From Paracoccaceae bacterium (lineage in GTDB: Bacteria > Pseudomonadota > Alphaproteobacteria > Rhodobacterales > Rhodobacteraceae), in assembly GCA_024304985.1 (NCBI GenBank), contig JAMWZC010000003.1, positions 144,511 to 208,510 on the forward strand: a stretch of 64,000 bases of DNA. The letters run 5' to 3'. The position numbers were made by a program, and so were the translations under genes. This document shows positions 43,532 through 53,273 of this stretch, one piece after another. Position 1 is the first letter of the stretch. The number at the start of each line of letters is the position of its first letter. Below the pieces are notes generated by a model that searched no databases, was not told the DNA's origin, and saw only the letters and a program-made list of their open reading frames with translations.

Positions 43532-44437
43532 GTGCTATTCTTCACCATCTGGCCCCTCTTTGCCCTGATCTGCCTGGGCTATGTCCTTGTCCGGCGCGGC
43601 TTTCCCGATCCGGGCTTCTGGCCCGCCGCCGAACGGATCAACTATTTCCTGCTCTTCCCCGCCCTCCTGCTCGGCAGTCTGGCCGATGCGCCCGTCCGCG
43701 ACCCGCAGGTGTTGCGCCTGGGTGGGGCGGCCGTCGTCATCATCCTGATCGCGACACTGGCCCTGTCCTTGACAAGACGCGCCCGTCCCGCCCCCGCCGC
43801 CCGCTTCGGCCCGGTGCTCCAAGGCACCGTGCGCTTCAACACCTATCTGGGGCTGGCCATCCTCGCGACACTGTCAGGCCCCGCCGGCATCGAACGGGCC
43901 GCACTTTACCTGGCCATCGCCGTGCCCTTGGTCAACGTCCTGTCGATCATGGCCCTGACCGAGGCAGGACAGGCCCGCACCCCCCTTTCAATGCTGCGCA
44001 CCATGGCGCGCAACCCGCTGATCCTCGCCTGTCTGGGCGGCATCGCAATGGCGCTCACCGGATGGGGCCTGCCCTTCGGCACCGGGCGCTTCCTTGACCT
44101 TGTGGCCCAAGCCAGCCTGCCGCTCGGCCTGCTCTGCGTGGGCGCCGCGCTGCAACCCGCCGCCCTGCGCCGCGACGGCCTGACCCTTGCCTCGACCGCA
44201 GGCCTGCGCCTGCTGCTCATGCCCCTGCTCGCCGCGCTCATCGCCCGTGCCTTCGGCCTGACCGGGACCGAGGCGCTGGTCCTCGTCGTTTTCTCAGCCA
44301 TTCCCACCGCCCCCACCTCCTATGTGCTGACCCGCCAGTTGAACGGCGACGGCACCCTGATGGCCGGAATCGTCACCTCGCAGACCCTTGCCGCCATCGC
44401 CACCATTCCGCTGGTCCTGTGGATCTTCGGCACCTGA
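43532..44437 (+). CDS. AEC family transporter (auxin efflux carrier-like permease)
   Basis: 301 residues and about ten helices. PTAPTSYVLTRQL and the proline-broken helices are typical of the family. Such proteins carry organic acids such as malate or malonate. The start is GTG at 43532 with AAGGGGG upstream. Confidence 0.85.
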   Translation: MLFFTIWPLFALICLGYVLVRRGFPDPGFWPAAERINYFLLFPALLLGSLADAPVRDPQVLRLGGAAVVIILIATLALSLTRRARPAPAARFGPVLQGTVRFNTYLGLAILATLSGPAGIERAALYLAIAVPLVNVLSIMALTEAGQARTPLSMLRTMARNPLILACLGGIAMALTGWGLPFGTGRFLDLVAQASLPLGLLCVGAALQPAALRRDGLTLASTAGLRLLLMPLLAALIARAFGLTGTEALVLVVFSAIPTAPTSYVLTRQLNGDGTLMAGIVTSQTLAAIATIPLVLWIFGT

Positions 44438-44502
44438 CCGGCGCTGCGGAACCGAAACGACCGCCCGCGTGTTGGTAACCGCCCCGAAAAGGATGGACCC
44501 CG

Positions 44503-45240
44503 ATGACCCCTGACAGCCTGATGGATGCGCTGCGCGACACCGACATGATGCTGCCCCTCCTGTGCAGCCTGATCGCGGGCGCCCTGATCGGCGTCGAGCG
44601 CGAGTTTCAGGGCAAGCCCGCCGGGCTGCGCACCCATACGCTGCTCTGCTTTGCAGCGGCCCTGATGACCCTGCTGGGCCTGCGCATGGCGGAATGGACC
44701 TCGGCCCTGTCCGCCGACACGCAGGTGATCTCGGATCTGGCCCGGATGCCCCATGCCATCCTGACCGGCATCGGCTTTCTGGGCGCCGGCGTCATCTTCC
44801 GCGAGGGGGCCTCGGTCCACGGCCTGACCACGGCGGCCTCGCTCTGGCTGACCGCAGCCCTCGGGATCGTCTTCGGCACCGGCCTGCTGGAACTGGGCAC
44901 CATCGGCACGGCGGCGGCCCTGATCGTGCTGATCCTCCTGCGGATCCTGCAACGCATCTCCCTGCGCCACCCCGCCGTGCGCCTCGAAGTGACCGTACCC
45001 GCCGACAGCAGCTATGACGCGGCTGGCCTTGAATCCGCTCTGGCGGCGCTGAACCTGAAGGCCGGGCCGATCTCGCAGCGGCAGGACCGCACCACCGGGC
45101 TGCGACACTTCATGCTCAAAGCCTCCTCCCTGCGCGCCACCCTCGACGGCGCCGCACTGGCCAGAGCCTTGCAGACCGATCCCCAGATCGCCGCCTTCGC
45201 AATCACCCCGCTCGAGAACGAGGCTCTGGGCGGCGGCTGA
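44503..45240 (+). CDS. MgtC/SapB family membrane protein
   Basis: 245 residues. LLCSLIAGALIGVEREFQGKPAGLRTHTLLCFAAAL opens the five-helix MgtC domain, followed by GFLGAGVIFREGASVHGLTTAASLW. The C-terminal 90 residues form a soluble ACT-like domain. MgtC relatives inhibit F-type ATP synthase or adapt cells to low magnesium, but this assignment does not extend to every member. Confidence 0.88.
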   Translation: MTPDSLMDALRDTDMMLPLLCSLIAGALIGVEREFQGKPAGLRTHTLLCFAAALMTLLGLRMAEWTSALSADTQVISDLARMPHAILTGIGFLGAGVIFREGASVHGLTTAASLWLTAALGIVFGTGLLELGTIGTAAALIVLILLRILQRISLRHPAVRLEVTVPADSSYDAAGLESALAALNLKAGPISQRQDRTTGLRHFMLKASSLRATLDGAALARALQTDPQIAAFAITPLENEALGGG

Positions 45241-45247
45241 CCCCCGG

Positions 45248-46291
45248 CTAGCCCACCTCCGGCCCTTCACTCAGGATGGCCAGAACCCGCGCCTCCCGCG
45301 GCAGATCAAGCCCCGCCAACAGCGCCGCCAGTCCTGCCGCACCGGACGGGGTGCTGTCCAGACCATGCTCGGCCAGCGCCGCCACGCCGCCCAGAGACTC
45401 GGCCTCGGTGATCGTCACGAACCGATCCGCATCCCGCGCCAGCCCGTGCAGGGCGATCATCGACGGCGTCTTGCAATCCAGCCGCCCCATGCAGGACGCA
45501 GGCCCGGCCGTCTCCACCACCCGCCCCGCGCGGATACTCTCGATCAAGGCAGGCGCCGCCGCAGGCTCGACCACGATGATGCAGGGATCATCCCCCCAGA
45601 CGCGCCGCGCATGGGCGGCCACCGCCGCCGCCAATCCGCCGACCCCCGCCTGCAACAGGATGTGACTTGGGGCGGCGTCGATCTGATCCGCAGCTTCCGC
45701 CGCCAGTTGCAGATACCCCTCCATCACCAACAGCGGCAACGCGGTGTAACCCGGCCATGTGCTGTCCGACAGCAGCGTCCAACCCTCCGCACGCGCAGCG
45801 GCGTCGGCCGCCGCCATGCTGGCCTCATAGGTGTCGCCCTCGCGCCGCACCTCGGCCCCCTTGGCCGCCAGCCGCGCCGCAAAACTGTCCGGCACGGTCC
45901 GCGCCAGATAGATCACCGCCCGCGCCCCGAACAACCGCGCCCCCGCCGCGACGGACAGCCCATGATTGCCCGCACTGGCCGTGACATAGACCCGGCCCGA
46001 CAACGCCGCCGCCCAATCACCCTGCTGCACCGCCGCCGCCTCGCGCGCGATGGCATGGGCCGCGCCCAGCGCCTTGAAGCTGCCCAGACCCATCCGGCCG
46101 CGCTCATCCTTGACCCAAAGCCGCGCCACGCCAGCCCGCGCCGCCAGATCCGGCAGATCGCGCAGCGGTGTGGCCTGATGCGCCGGGCATTGCGCCAGCA
46201 GCGCCGTCACAGCGGCCGCATCGTCACAGGGCATCTCCAGATCGGCCCCCAAACCCCGCCCCCGCCAGGGGTTGTCCAAGATCTGCACCAT
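45248..46291 (-). CDS. Diaminopropionate ammonia-lyase-like / threonine synthase-type PLP enzyme
   Basis: 347 residues, fold type II PLP enzyme. The cofactor lysine is in GLGSFKALGAAHA and the serine-asparagine loop in TASAGNHGLSVA. DSTWPGYTALPLLVMEGY and GVGGLAAAV are shared with diaminopropionate ammonia-lyases. Length is slightly below the family's approximately 400. The ATG at 46291 follows AAGGA and is preferred to 46309. Confidence 0.8.
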   Translation of the reverse strand: MVQILDNPWRGRGLGADLEMPCDDAAAVTALLAQCPAHQATPLRDLPDLAARAGVARLWVKDERGRMGLGSFKALGAAHAIAREAAAVQQGDWAAALSGRVYVTASAGNHGLSVAAGARLFGARAVIYLARTVPDSFAARLAAKGAEVRREGDTYEASMAAADAAARAEGWTLLSDSTWPGYTALPLLVMEGYLQLAAEAADQIDAAPSHILLQAGVGGLAAAVAAHARRVWGDDPCIIVVEPAAAPALIESIRAGRVVETAGPASCMGRLDCKTPSMIALHGLARDADRFVTITEAESLGGVAALAEHGLDSTPSGAAGLAALLAGLDLPREARVLAILSEGPEVG

Positions 46292-46352
46292 CGGCTGTCC
46301 TTTCCTCATGTCACGCGCAGCCTAGGCGCGGATCACCCGGAATTCGAGAGGG

Positions 46353-47195
46353 TTAAACAGCCACAGACCGCCGCCAATCCGCCACGATCCCCTCGGCCCG
46401 CGCCGGATCAAGCGGCATCATCCGCATCAGCCGCGTCACATCCAGCTCCACCAGCGGCAGCGCGCTGTCCGGCGCGGGCCGCCAGGCAAAGCCCACCCCC
46501 GCCGCCTGCAACAGATCCGCCATCGCGACAGCCCCCGGCAAAGCGATGTTCAGACATTCGGGCACATCCAGCCCCGCAGCCGCCGCCCGCACCAGCCCCG
46601 CCATCACATCCGCAAAGGCGCGCGGCCCGATATAGGACCGTCGCGGCCCCTGCCCATCGGCGAACCGATCCAGCACAACAGGCCCGGCCCCCGACCGGCC
46701 CAACAGCGCATCCGCCCCTGCGACATTGCCGATCCGCAACACCGTCACCGGCACGCCGGAAACGCGCGACCGATCCAGCGCCGCCTCCTCCATCGCGCGC
46801 TTGGCCATGGCATAGGGCGTCACCGGCCAAAGCGGATCATCCTCGGCCAGACCGGCTCCGCCCAGCCCGTAAACCGCCGCACTCGATGACAGAAACACCC
46901 GCCGCGCGCCGTGATCCGCCCCCAGACGCAGCGCCGCCAGTGCCAGATCCGTATGAGCCAGCAGTGCCGCCGCATCTCCCGCAACCGCTCCGGCCACAGA
47001 CAGAACCACATCGACCCGCCCCAAAGCAGCCCGCTCGGTCAAAGGATCGAACCGCATCTCATCAGGACCGGCCATGGGACGACGCACCTGCCAGACCGGC
47101 GCAAGCACCGCGCCCCAATGCCGCCGCAGCATCCCGCCCAGCCGCCCGCTGGCCCCCAGCACCAACACCCGCACGGGACCGCTTTGCTCTGCCAT
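46353..47195 (-). CDS. NAD-dependent epimerase/dehydratase (extended SDR)
   Basis: 280 residues. LVLGASGRLGGMLR is the dinucleotide-binding loop and PYAMAKR supplies the Tyr-Lys catalytic pair, with FLSSSAAVYG carrying the catalytic Ser. Probably makes a nucleotide sugar for the adjoining polysaccharide locus. It lies 18 bases downstream of the export permease gene on the same strand. Confidence 0.83.
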   Translation of the reverse strand: MAEQSGPVRVLVLGASGRLGGMLRRHWGAVLAPVWQVRRPMAGPDEMRFDPLTERAALGRVDVVLSVAGAVAGDAAALLAHTDLALAALRLGADHGARRVFLSSSAAVYGLGGAGLAEDDPLWPVTPYAMAKRAMEEAALDRSRVSGVPVTVLRIGNVAGADALLGRSGAGPVVLDRFADGQGPRRSYIGPRAFADVMAGLVRAAAAGLDVPECLNIALPGAVAMADLLQAAGVGFAWRPAPDSALPLVELDVTRLMRMMPLDPARAEGIVADWRRSVAV

Positions 47196-47213
47196 GAACG
47201 CCGCCCACCCGGC

Positions 47214-48032
47214 CTATCGGTTCAGCAGCACGCGGTGAAACCGCCGCAACAGCAACAGACCCAGCACCATCGGTGCCATCACGCACAGCGCGACATATCC
47301 CAGCGAGATATAGGTGGGCCGATACAGCGGATAGAACCCCTCCCGCATCAGCCCGGTCAGATGCATCAGCGGATTGTACCAGATGATATCCTGCGCAAAG
47401 GCGGGCATATCCTCATACAGGAAAATCACCCCCGAGATCAGGAACAAGGGCTGCGTCAGAATACGCCACAACTGGTTCCACACGGGAAATCGCATGAAAA
47501 GATAGCAGTTCAGGCACCCGACCCCCAGCCCAAGCGCCGCCGCAAGCCCCATCGCCAGAAGGATCGCCCCCCAGTCAGGCACCAGCCTGAGCGAGTCGTA
47601 GATCACGATCCCCCACAGGATCAGCACCGTCACCACGATCACCACCAGATAGTTCAGCAGGAAACGTGCCGCGATGGCATCGACCCATGTGACGCGCGGA
47701 TAGCGCAACAGCGGCGCGGAAAAGGTCAGCGCATTGCCCACCTGCCCGCCCAGCACGGTAAAGACCTGAAGGATCATGAACCCCGTCGCCTTGAACAACA
47801 GGAACGAGGTGCCAAGCGACGGCGCATTCGCCAGAAGCTCGAAAGCCATGCCAAGGACGATGATCATCCCCAAAGGCTCGGCCACCGCCCAGACATAGCC
47901 CCCCGGCGTGCGCCCGTAGCGGGTGGACATCTCACGCAGCATCAACGCCACGACAACGCGGAACGCCTCTCCCCGTGGCGGGGCGGAACGCGGTTCAGGG
48001 GGCAAGGGCACAGGCTCACTCGTAACGGACAT
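47214..48032 (-). CDS. Polysaccharide-export ABC permease (KpsM-like)
   Basis: 272 residues, ABC-2 type membrane subunit with six helices. The N-terminal cytoplasmic part (FRVVVALMLREMSTRYGRTPGGYVWA) is the usual KpsM/Wzm entry; the end is WYNPLMHLTGLMREGFYP. It exports a lipid-linked capsular or O-polysaccharide together with the ATPase encoded at 49355. The ATG at 48032 has a purine run directly adjacent; TTG at 48050 is the alternative start. Confidence 0.85.
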   Translation of the reverse strand: MSVTSEPVPLPPEPRSAPPRGEAFRVVVALMLREMSTRYGRTPGGYVWAVAEPLGMIIVLGMAFELLANAPSLGTSFLLFKATGFMILQVFTVLGGQVGNALTFSAPLLRYPRVTWVDAIAARFLLNYLVVIVVTVLILWGIVIYDSLRLVPDWGAILLAMGLAAALGLGVGCLNCYLFMRFPVWNQLWRILTQPLFLISGVIFLYEDMPAFAQDIIWYNPLMHLTGLMREGFYPLYRPTYISLGYVALCVMAPMVLGLLLLRRFHRVLLNR

Positions 48033-48148
48033 CCCTTCTCTATTGCCCAACTCCGGTCACGGCGCAATGAGGTCTTGGGCTTGGCGGCATTAGTTGATAC
48101 ATCCAACGCATTAGAGTTTGCCAGTTTGCCCCAGTTTCAGGGATCGCC

Positions 48149-49333
48149 ATGAACCAGACCACCCCGGCGCCAGCGGACACCGCCACAGCGGCCCTTGTCT
48201 CGACGCCCGTCGCAGGTCCGGCGCGGTTGCGCCACAGGCACCGTGGCCTCATCCTCAGCATTATCATCCTGATCCTGCTGCCCCTGCTGCTGACCGCCCT
48301 CTATCTGTTCGGTCTGGCCCGCGATCAATATGCCTCGGTGACCGGCTTCACGATCCGTCAGGAAGAAACCGGCTCTGCAAGCGACCTCATGGGCGGTCTG
48401 GCGCAGGTCTTCGCCGGCAGCGCGCCGGGCCATGCCGATCTGCTCTTCGAATATGTCCAGAGTCAGGAGATCGTCGAACGGATCGACGCGCGCTTCGGCG
48501 TGCTGGCCCATTATGCCGCGGACTGGCCCGCCGATCCGCTCTACACGCTCTGGCCCGGTGCCACGATCGAGGATCTGGTCTGGTTCTGGGGCCGCATGGT
48601 CAAGCTGACCTATGACAAATCCTCCGGCCTGATGCTGGTCGAAGTGCGCGCCCGCGACCCCGAAAGCGCGCAGGAGATCGCGCGACTGATCGTGGCCGAG
48701 AGCGAAGAGATGATCAACCGCCTGAACGAAACCGCCCGGCGCGACACCACCCGCAACGCCGAGGCCGATCTTCAGGCCGCCCTCACCCGCCTGCGCGCCG
48801 CGCGCGAGGCCGTGGCCGAATTCCGCGTCCGCACCCGGATCGTCGATCCGCAGGCCGACATTCAGGGCCGCATGGGGGTGCTCAATACCCTGCAACAGCA
48901 ATTGGCCGAGGCGCTGATCGACAACGACCTGCTGCTGCAAACCTCAGATGCGCAAGACCCGCGCGTGCGTCAGGCCCAGCGCCTGATCGACGTGGTCCGC
49001 AACCGCATCGACGAAGAGCGCCGCATCTTCGCGGAACAGAACGTCACCGTGGACCAGACCGACTATCCCCGCCTGATCGCCCAATATGAAGGGCTGCTCG
49101 TCGATCAGGGCTTCGCCGAGACGACCTATCAGGCCGCCCTGATGGCGCTGGACGCCGCACGCTCCAACGCCTCGCGCCAAAGCCTCTATCTGGCCAGCTT
49201 CATCCAGCCCACCCTCGCCCAGCGCGCGGCCTATCCCGAACGTTTCATCCTCATCGGGATCACCGCCTTCTTCCTGATCCTGTTCTGGTCCGTGCTGGCG
49301 CTGGTCTACTACAGCCTGCGCGACCGGGGCTGA
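48149..49333 (+). CDS. Polysaccharide export inner-membrane protein (KpsE/Wzz-like)
   Basis: 394 residues. An N-terminal helix (about 34-55) and a C-terminal helix (about 369-388) enclose a periplasmic coiled coil (roughly 185-330). ARDQYASVTGFTIRQEE follows the first helix and ASFIQPTLAQRAAYPERF precedes the last, as in KpsE/BexC. It bridges the ABC transporter to an outer-membrane polysaccharide porin. AGGGA precedes the ATG. Divergent from the permease gene. Confidence 0.88.
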   Translation: MNQTTPAPADTATAALVSTPVAGPARLRHRHRGLILSIIILILLPLLLTALYLFGLARDQYASVTGFTIRQEETGSASDLMGGLAQVFAGSAPGHADLLFEYVQSQEIVERIDARFGVLAHYAADWPADPLYTLWPGATIEDLVWFWGRMVKLTYDKSSGLMLVEVRARDPESAQEIARLIVAESEEMINRLNETARRDTTRNAEADLQAALTRLRAAREAVAEFRVRTRIVDPQADIQGRMGVLNTLQQQLAEALIDNDLLLQTSDAQDPRVRQAQRLIDVVRNRIDEERRIFAEQNVTVDQTDYPRLIAQYEGLLVDQGFAETTYQAALMALDAARSNASRQSLYLASFIQPTLAQRAAYPERFILIGITAFFLILFWSVLALVYYSLRDRG

Positions 49334-49354
49334 CCGGGACAACGGACGCCGCGG

Positions 49355-50008
49355 ATGATCAGGTTCGACAATATCTCGAAAGGTTTCTGGATCAGGGGCG
49401 ATTACCGCCCGGTGATCCGCAACCTGAACCTGACCCTGCCTTCGGGCAAATCGCTGGCCCTGCTGGGGCGCAACGGCGCGGGCAAGTCCACCTTGCTCAG
49501 CATCGTGGCGGGCACCATGCGCCCCGACACCGGCCAGATCATCAGCGATGGCTCGATCAGCTTCACCGTGGGCTTCGCGGGCAGCTTCCACGGCGACATG
49601 ACCGGCGCGCAGAACACCCGCTTCGTCGCCCGCGTCTATGGCGTGGACACCGACGAACTCACCGCCTTTGTCGAGGATTTTGCCGAGATCGGCGAACATT
49701 TCAACATGCCCGTGCGCACCTATTCCGCCGGCATGAAATCCCGCCTCGCCTTCGGCATCTCGATGGGGATCAAGTTCGACACCTATCTGATCGACGAGGC
49801 GACCGCGACCGGCGACGCCCGTTTCCGCCGCAAAAGCAGCGAGGTGTTCCGCACCCGCATGGCCCAGTCCAGCGCCATCATGGTCAGCCATTCCATGGCC
49901 GATATCCGCAACTTTTGCGATGCGGGCCTTGTCCTGCACGATGGCGGGATCGAGGTTTTCGATGATGTCGAGGATGCGATCAAACGGCACGAAGCCCTGA
50001 TGCGCTGA
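49355..50008 (+). CDS. Polysaccharide-export ABC ATPase (KpsT-like)
   Basis: 217 residues. Walker A LLGRNGAGKSTLLSI, signature YSAGMKSRLAFGIS and Walker B YLIDEATATGD are those of KpsT/Wzt-type ATPases. There is no C-terminal carbohydrate-binding extension, so it is of the capsule type rather than the long Wzt. It follows the KpsE-like gene by 21 bases. Confidence 0.92.
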   Translation: MIRFDNISKGFWIRGDYRPVIRNLNLTLPSGKSLALLGRNGAGKSTLLSIVAGTMRPDTGQIISDGSISFTVGFAGSFHGDMTGAQNTRFVARVYGVDTDELTAFVEDFAEIGEHFNMPVRTYSAGMKSRLAFGISMGIKFDTYLIDEATATGDARFRRKSSEVFRTRMAQSSAIMVSHSMADIRNFCDAGLVLHDGGIEVFDDVEDAIKRHEALMR

Positions 50009-50014
50009 ACGCCC

Positions 50015-50986
50015 TCAGACCCGCCCAAGCATCACCGCCACCCACAGCGACAGCCTCCCCAGCATCCCCCGCCGGACCAACCCAAGCCGGCGCAACAGGA
50101 TCACCCGGCCGATCAACCCGGACCGCCGCAAATTCTCGAACCCGGCCAGGACCTCGCGGTTTTCCGGCGTCAGCCTGTGGGCCGAGGCCCGCAACGCCCT
50201 CAGATTGATCGCATTCCACCGCCGGAACCGGCCCCGCATCAGCCATCCCAACCGCCGCCAGCCCGCAGCCCAACCCAGATTCGCCCCGATCCGGTTGCCC
50301 GCATGCTGCCGATACAGAATCTGCGGCACCGGATCGAACACCACCACACCGCCCACGCCCGACACGATCTGATAGGCCCACCAGTCATGCATGACCACGC
50401 GCCCCGCCTCTTGCGCCGCCGCGCGCAGCAAACCCGCCGCCGCCGCGTTGCAGATCATCGTATTGCCCCCGGCAAAACTCTGCACCAGCGCATGCCGGAA
50501 CGACGGGGGCCGCGTGGGACGCGCCGACAACCGCCGCCGCCCCAGATCGCTGTCGCACACGTAACTGCGCGCCCCCACCAGAACCGGCACATCCCCCGGA
50601 TGCGCCGCCAATGCGCGCAGCCCATGCGCCACCTTCCCGGGCAGCCAGACGTCATCCTGATCCGAAAACAGCACCGGCCCCGCATCCTCGGGCAAGGCGC
50701 GCAACAGATGCAGGAAGTTCTGCGCTGCCCCCCGGCCCGGCCCGGTCATCACCTGCACCGCAATCGCCGGATGCGCCGCCGCGAACCGCGCCAGAATCTC
50801 CAGCGTGCCATCGGACGAGCCGTCATCGCTCACCATCAGCCGCCCAATCGGCACCGTCTGCACCAGATAGCTGTCCAACTGCGCCTGCAAGCTGCCAGCC
50901 CCGTTAAGCGTCGCCAGCAGCACCGTCGGACCGGGCCCGGATGGAGCCCCGACCATCACGCCTGCAAGATCGCCCGCGTCCCGCAT
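50015..50986 (-). CDS. Family 2 glycosyltransferase (rhamnosyltransferase-like)
   Basis: 323 residues. VLLATLNGAGSLQAQLDSYL, VSDDGSSDGTLEIL and LFSDQDDVWLPGK give the GT-A core with DQDD as metal site; such enzymes often transfer rhamnose. The GNTMICN and VMHDWWAYQ blocks support the rhamnosyltransferase-like group. Convergent with kpsT. The ATG at 50986 lies some 20 residues before the domain, so an internal start is possible. Confidence 0.82.
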   Translation of the reverse strand: MRDAGDLAGVMVGAPSGPGPTVLLATLNGAGSLQAQLDSYLVQTVPIGRLMVSDDGSSDGTLEILARFAAAHPAIAVQVMTGPGRGAAQNFLHLLRALPEDAGPVLFSDQDDVWLPGKVAHGLRALAAHPGDVPVLVGARSYVCDSDLGRRRLSARPTRPPSFRHALVQSFAGGNTMICNAAAAGLLRAAAQEAGRVVMHDWWAYQIVSGVGGVVVFDPVPQILYRQHAGNRIGANLGWAAGWRRLGWLMRGRFRRWNAINLRALRASAHRLTPENREVLAGFENLRRSGLIGRVILLRRLGLVRRGMLGRLSLWVAVMLGRV

Positions 50987-51165
50987 GTCACTGCAACACC
51001 ATCACTTGTCACCCAAAACTCCCCGACCTCTAGCGCATCACATCGACGTCAAACAGGGGGCAAAGCGCAAATCACGCTCTGGCGCGATGCCGCGACGGCT
51101 GCTAAACCCAAGGTGTTGGTTAATGAGTGGCATGTTCTTCGCCACAAGACTCGGTGGCAAAAGAC

Positions 51166-52431
51166 ATGAAGCTGATTTCCCAGATCTACAACGTGCTGCT
51201 CTATCCGATGGCGCGCGTGATCGTCGGGGCACAATCCGAATATCAGCGCTTCAGATCCCTCGGCAAGACGCCAAAAATCCATTGCGAATCCCCCTATGCC
51301 GGACAGCCGATCCTGCTGCTCGCGCTCTATCAGAAGGGCCAGCTTCGCCCCGATCTGATCCGCCTGCTGCAAGCGGCCAAGGCGCAGGGCCTCTATGTGC
51401 TGGCGGTCAACACCCTCAAGCTCAAGGACCCCGGCGCTGTCGAAGGGCTGATCGACTGCTATATCGAACGCCCCAATTTCGGCCGCGACTTCGGCAGCTA
51501 CAAGACCGGCTTCCTGCACCTCTTCGCCCGACGGTGGGAGGCGACCTGCCCCCGCCTCCTGATGCTGAACGACAGCGTGTTCTATGCCACGCGCGGGCTG
51601 GACAAGTTCCTCACCGACCTCATCACCTCCGAGACCGAGGTGCTGGGCGCGACCGAGAATTTCGAGATCGAGTATCACCTCGGCTCCTTCACCATCGCCA
51701 TGGCCGGCTCCGTGCTGCAAGCCCCCCGCTTCCGCAAGTACTGGCGCCGCTACCGCCTCACCGATGTGCGCCCGACCGTCATCCGGCGCGGCGAGATGAG
51801 ACTGTCCAAAACCCTCAAACGCTGCGTCTCACGCTCTGCCGAATTCCGCGCCCTCTACAGCTCCGACCGCTTCCTGAACGCGATCAAGGACAGCCCGGAC
51901 CTGCAAGATGTGATGATCAAGGATGCCCGCACAGGTGCCAACACACCCGCCCCCCGATTTGGCGCGGAATCCGTAAGCAAGCTGTTGGTCGGCCGCTTCA
52001 TAGCCCGTCGCTATAACTTGGGCGATAAAGTCGATGTCAATGTCGAGACGCCGATTCAGCAATTGAATGAGGATGTGCTGATCACAAATCGTGCTGACTT
52101 TGGTCGCTACCTGTTGCGCCATGTTCAGGCCGACTCGAGCAATTTCGACGAGATCCTCTCCGACTCTCTCGCCGCCGTCGCCTCCGAAACCTTCATGCTG
52201 GGCAGCCAGATCCACCAGAACGCCGCCGTCCTGCTGCATATCGGCCTGCCCATCATCAAGCTCGACGGCCTCTATCGCGGCATGTTCAACAATTACGACG
52301 TGCTGCGCCTGCAAAAGAAACTGCGCGAGGAAGAGGCCCGCGAACTCAGCGCGCTCCTTATGGAACGCCCCTATGGCGGTCAGATGCTCTATGGCTGGAA
52401 ACGATCCGCCTTCATGCGGGGGCTGATCTGA
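51166..52431 (+). CDS. RgpF-like rhamnan synthesis protein
   Basis: 421 residues. PNFGRDFGSYKTGF followed by LLMLNDSVFYATRGLDKF is characteristic of rhamnan synthesis F (PF05045) proteins, which polymerise or decorate rhamnose-containing polymers. The sequence GRFIARRYNLGDKVDV onward is less conserved. The ATG at 51166 has only a weak ribosome site. Its stop overlaps the next start by one base (TGATG). Confidence 0.8.
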   Translation: MKLISQIYNVLLYPMARVIVGAQSEYQRFRSLGKTPKIHCESPYAGQPILLLALYQKGQLRPDLIRLLQAAKAQGLYVLAVNTLKLKDPGAVEGLIDCYIERPNFGRDFGSYKTGFLHLFARRWEATCPRLLMLNDSVFYATRGLDKFLTDLITSETEVLGATENFEIEYHLGSFTIAMAGSVLQAPRFRKYWRRYRLTDVRPTVIRRGEMRLSKTLKRCVSRSAEFRALYSSDRFLNAIKDSPDLQDVMIKDARTGANTPAPRFGAESVSKLLVGRFIARRYNLGDKVDVNVETPIQQLNEDVLITNRADFGRYLLRHVQADSSNFDEILSDSLAAVASETFMLGSQIHQNAAVLLHIGLPIIKLDGLYRGMFNNYDVLRLQKKLREEEARELSALLMERPYGGQMLYGWKRSAFMRGLI

Positions 52432-53240
52432 TGGCCCTGCGTCTGTTCCCGCGCAAGCGCCACGACGACCTGATCGTGTTTGTGCATGTGCCGAAAACAG
52501 GCGGGACAGCGATCAACCATGCGCTGACCAGATCCGGCTTGAAGGGCCAGGATCACATTGAACACTGGCTGGACAAGCCTGATCTGGCCCAGAAAAGACT
52601 ACCGACCCTGGACTGGGTCTCGGGCCACGTTCCCTATCCGACGATGCGATCCTTTCTAAGCGCGCATACTCCAAGGGTCCTGCGCTTCTTCGCGGCGATC
52701 CGGTCCCCAATCGAACAGGTGGCCTCGCACTACAACTGGCTGATCGAGATTCACCATCGCGGACCACAGGTCTACAACCGCCACCCGCAATCCATCCGCA
52801 CCATCTCGGAACGGATCCGCAACACGGACAACACCGACCCCGACGCGATCATCGGCCAACTCAAGGCCGCCTCCAGCCTGTTCCTGAACCAGCAAAGCCG
52901 AGTCCTCCTGGGCGCCAACGCCGAAAAACTGACAGAGGCAGAGCGCCTGTCCTGCCTGCGTACCTTTGACTACATTGGAACAGAAACAAACTTTTCGACC
53001 CTTATCACGAAAATGACTGATACGCCGCTTGCTCAAATCACACGTCATAACGAGAGCAAGTATCATATAGATCCCAAGATATTTCGGACACAAGAAATGC
53101 AGCGTTTCCTCCAAGAATTCAATAGAGGCGACTATTCTCTATATGATCAAATAAAGACGCATAAAAAGCTCAATGATAGAAATAGATTATTCCAGCCGCT
53201 CGCACGGGCATACATTAAGACAAGAATGCCCGATGCTTGA
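52431..53240 (+). CDS. Sulfotransferase family protein
   Basis: 269 residues. The PAPS 5'-phosphosulfate loop HVPKTGGTAINHAL is near residue 19 and the 3'-phosphate site RSPIEQVASHYNWL near residue 88. It probably sulfates a sugar of the surface polysaccharide. From about 52970 onward the gene becomes AT-rich, unlike its first two thirds, so it looks mosaic. Confidence 0.82.
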   Translation: MALRLFPRKRHDDLIVFVHVPKTGGTAINHALTRSGLKGQDHIEHWLDKPDLAQKRLPTLDWVSGHVPYPTMRSFLSAHTPRVLRFFAAIRSPIEQVASHYNWLIEIHHRGPQVYNRHPQSIRTISERIRNTDNTDPDAIIGQLKAASSLFLNQQSRVLLGANAEKLTEAERLSCLRTFDYIGTETNFSTLITKMTDTPLAQITRHNESKYHIDPKIFRTQEMQRFLQEFNRGDYSLYDQIKTHKKLNDRNRLFQPLARAYIKTRMPDA

Positions 53241-53273
53241 AGTGAACAAGAACAAGAAAGAAGAGGCGAAGAA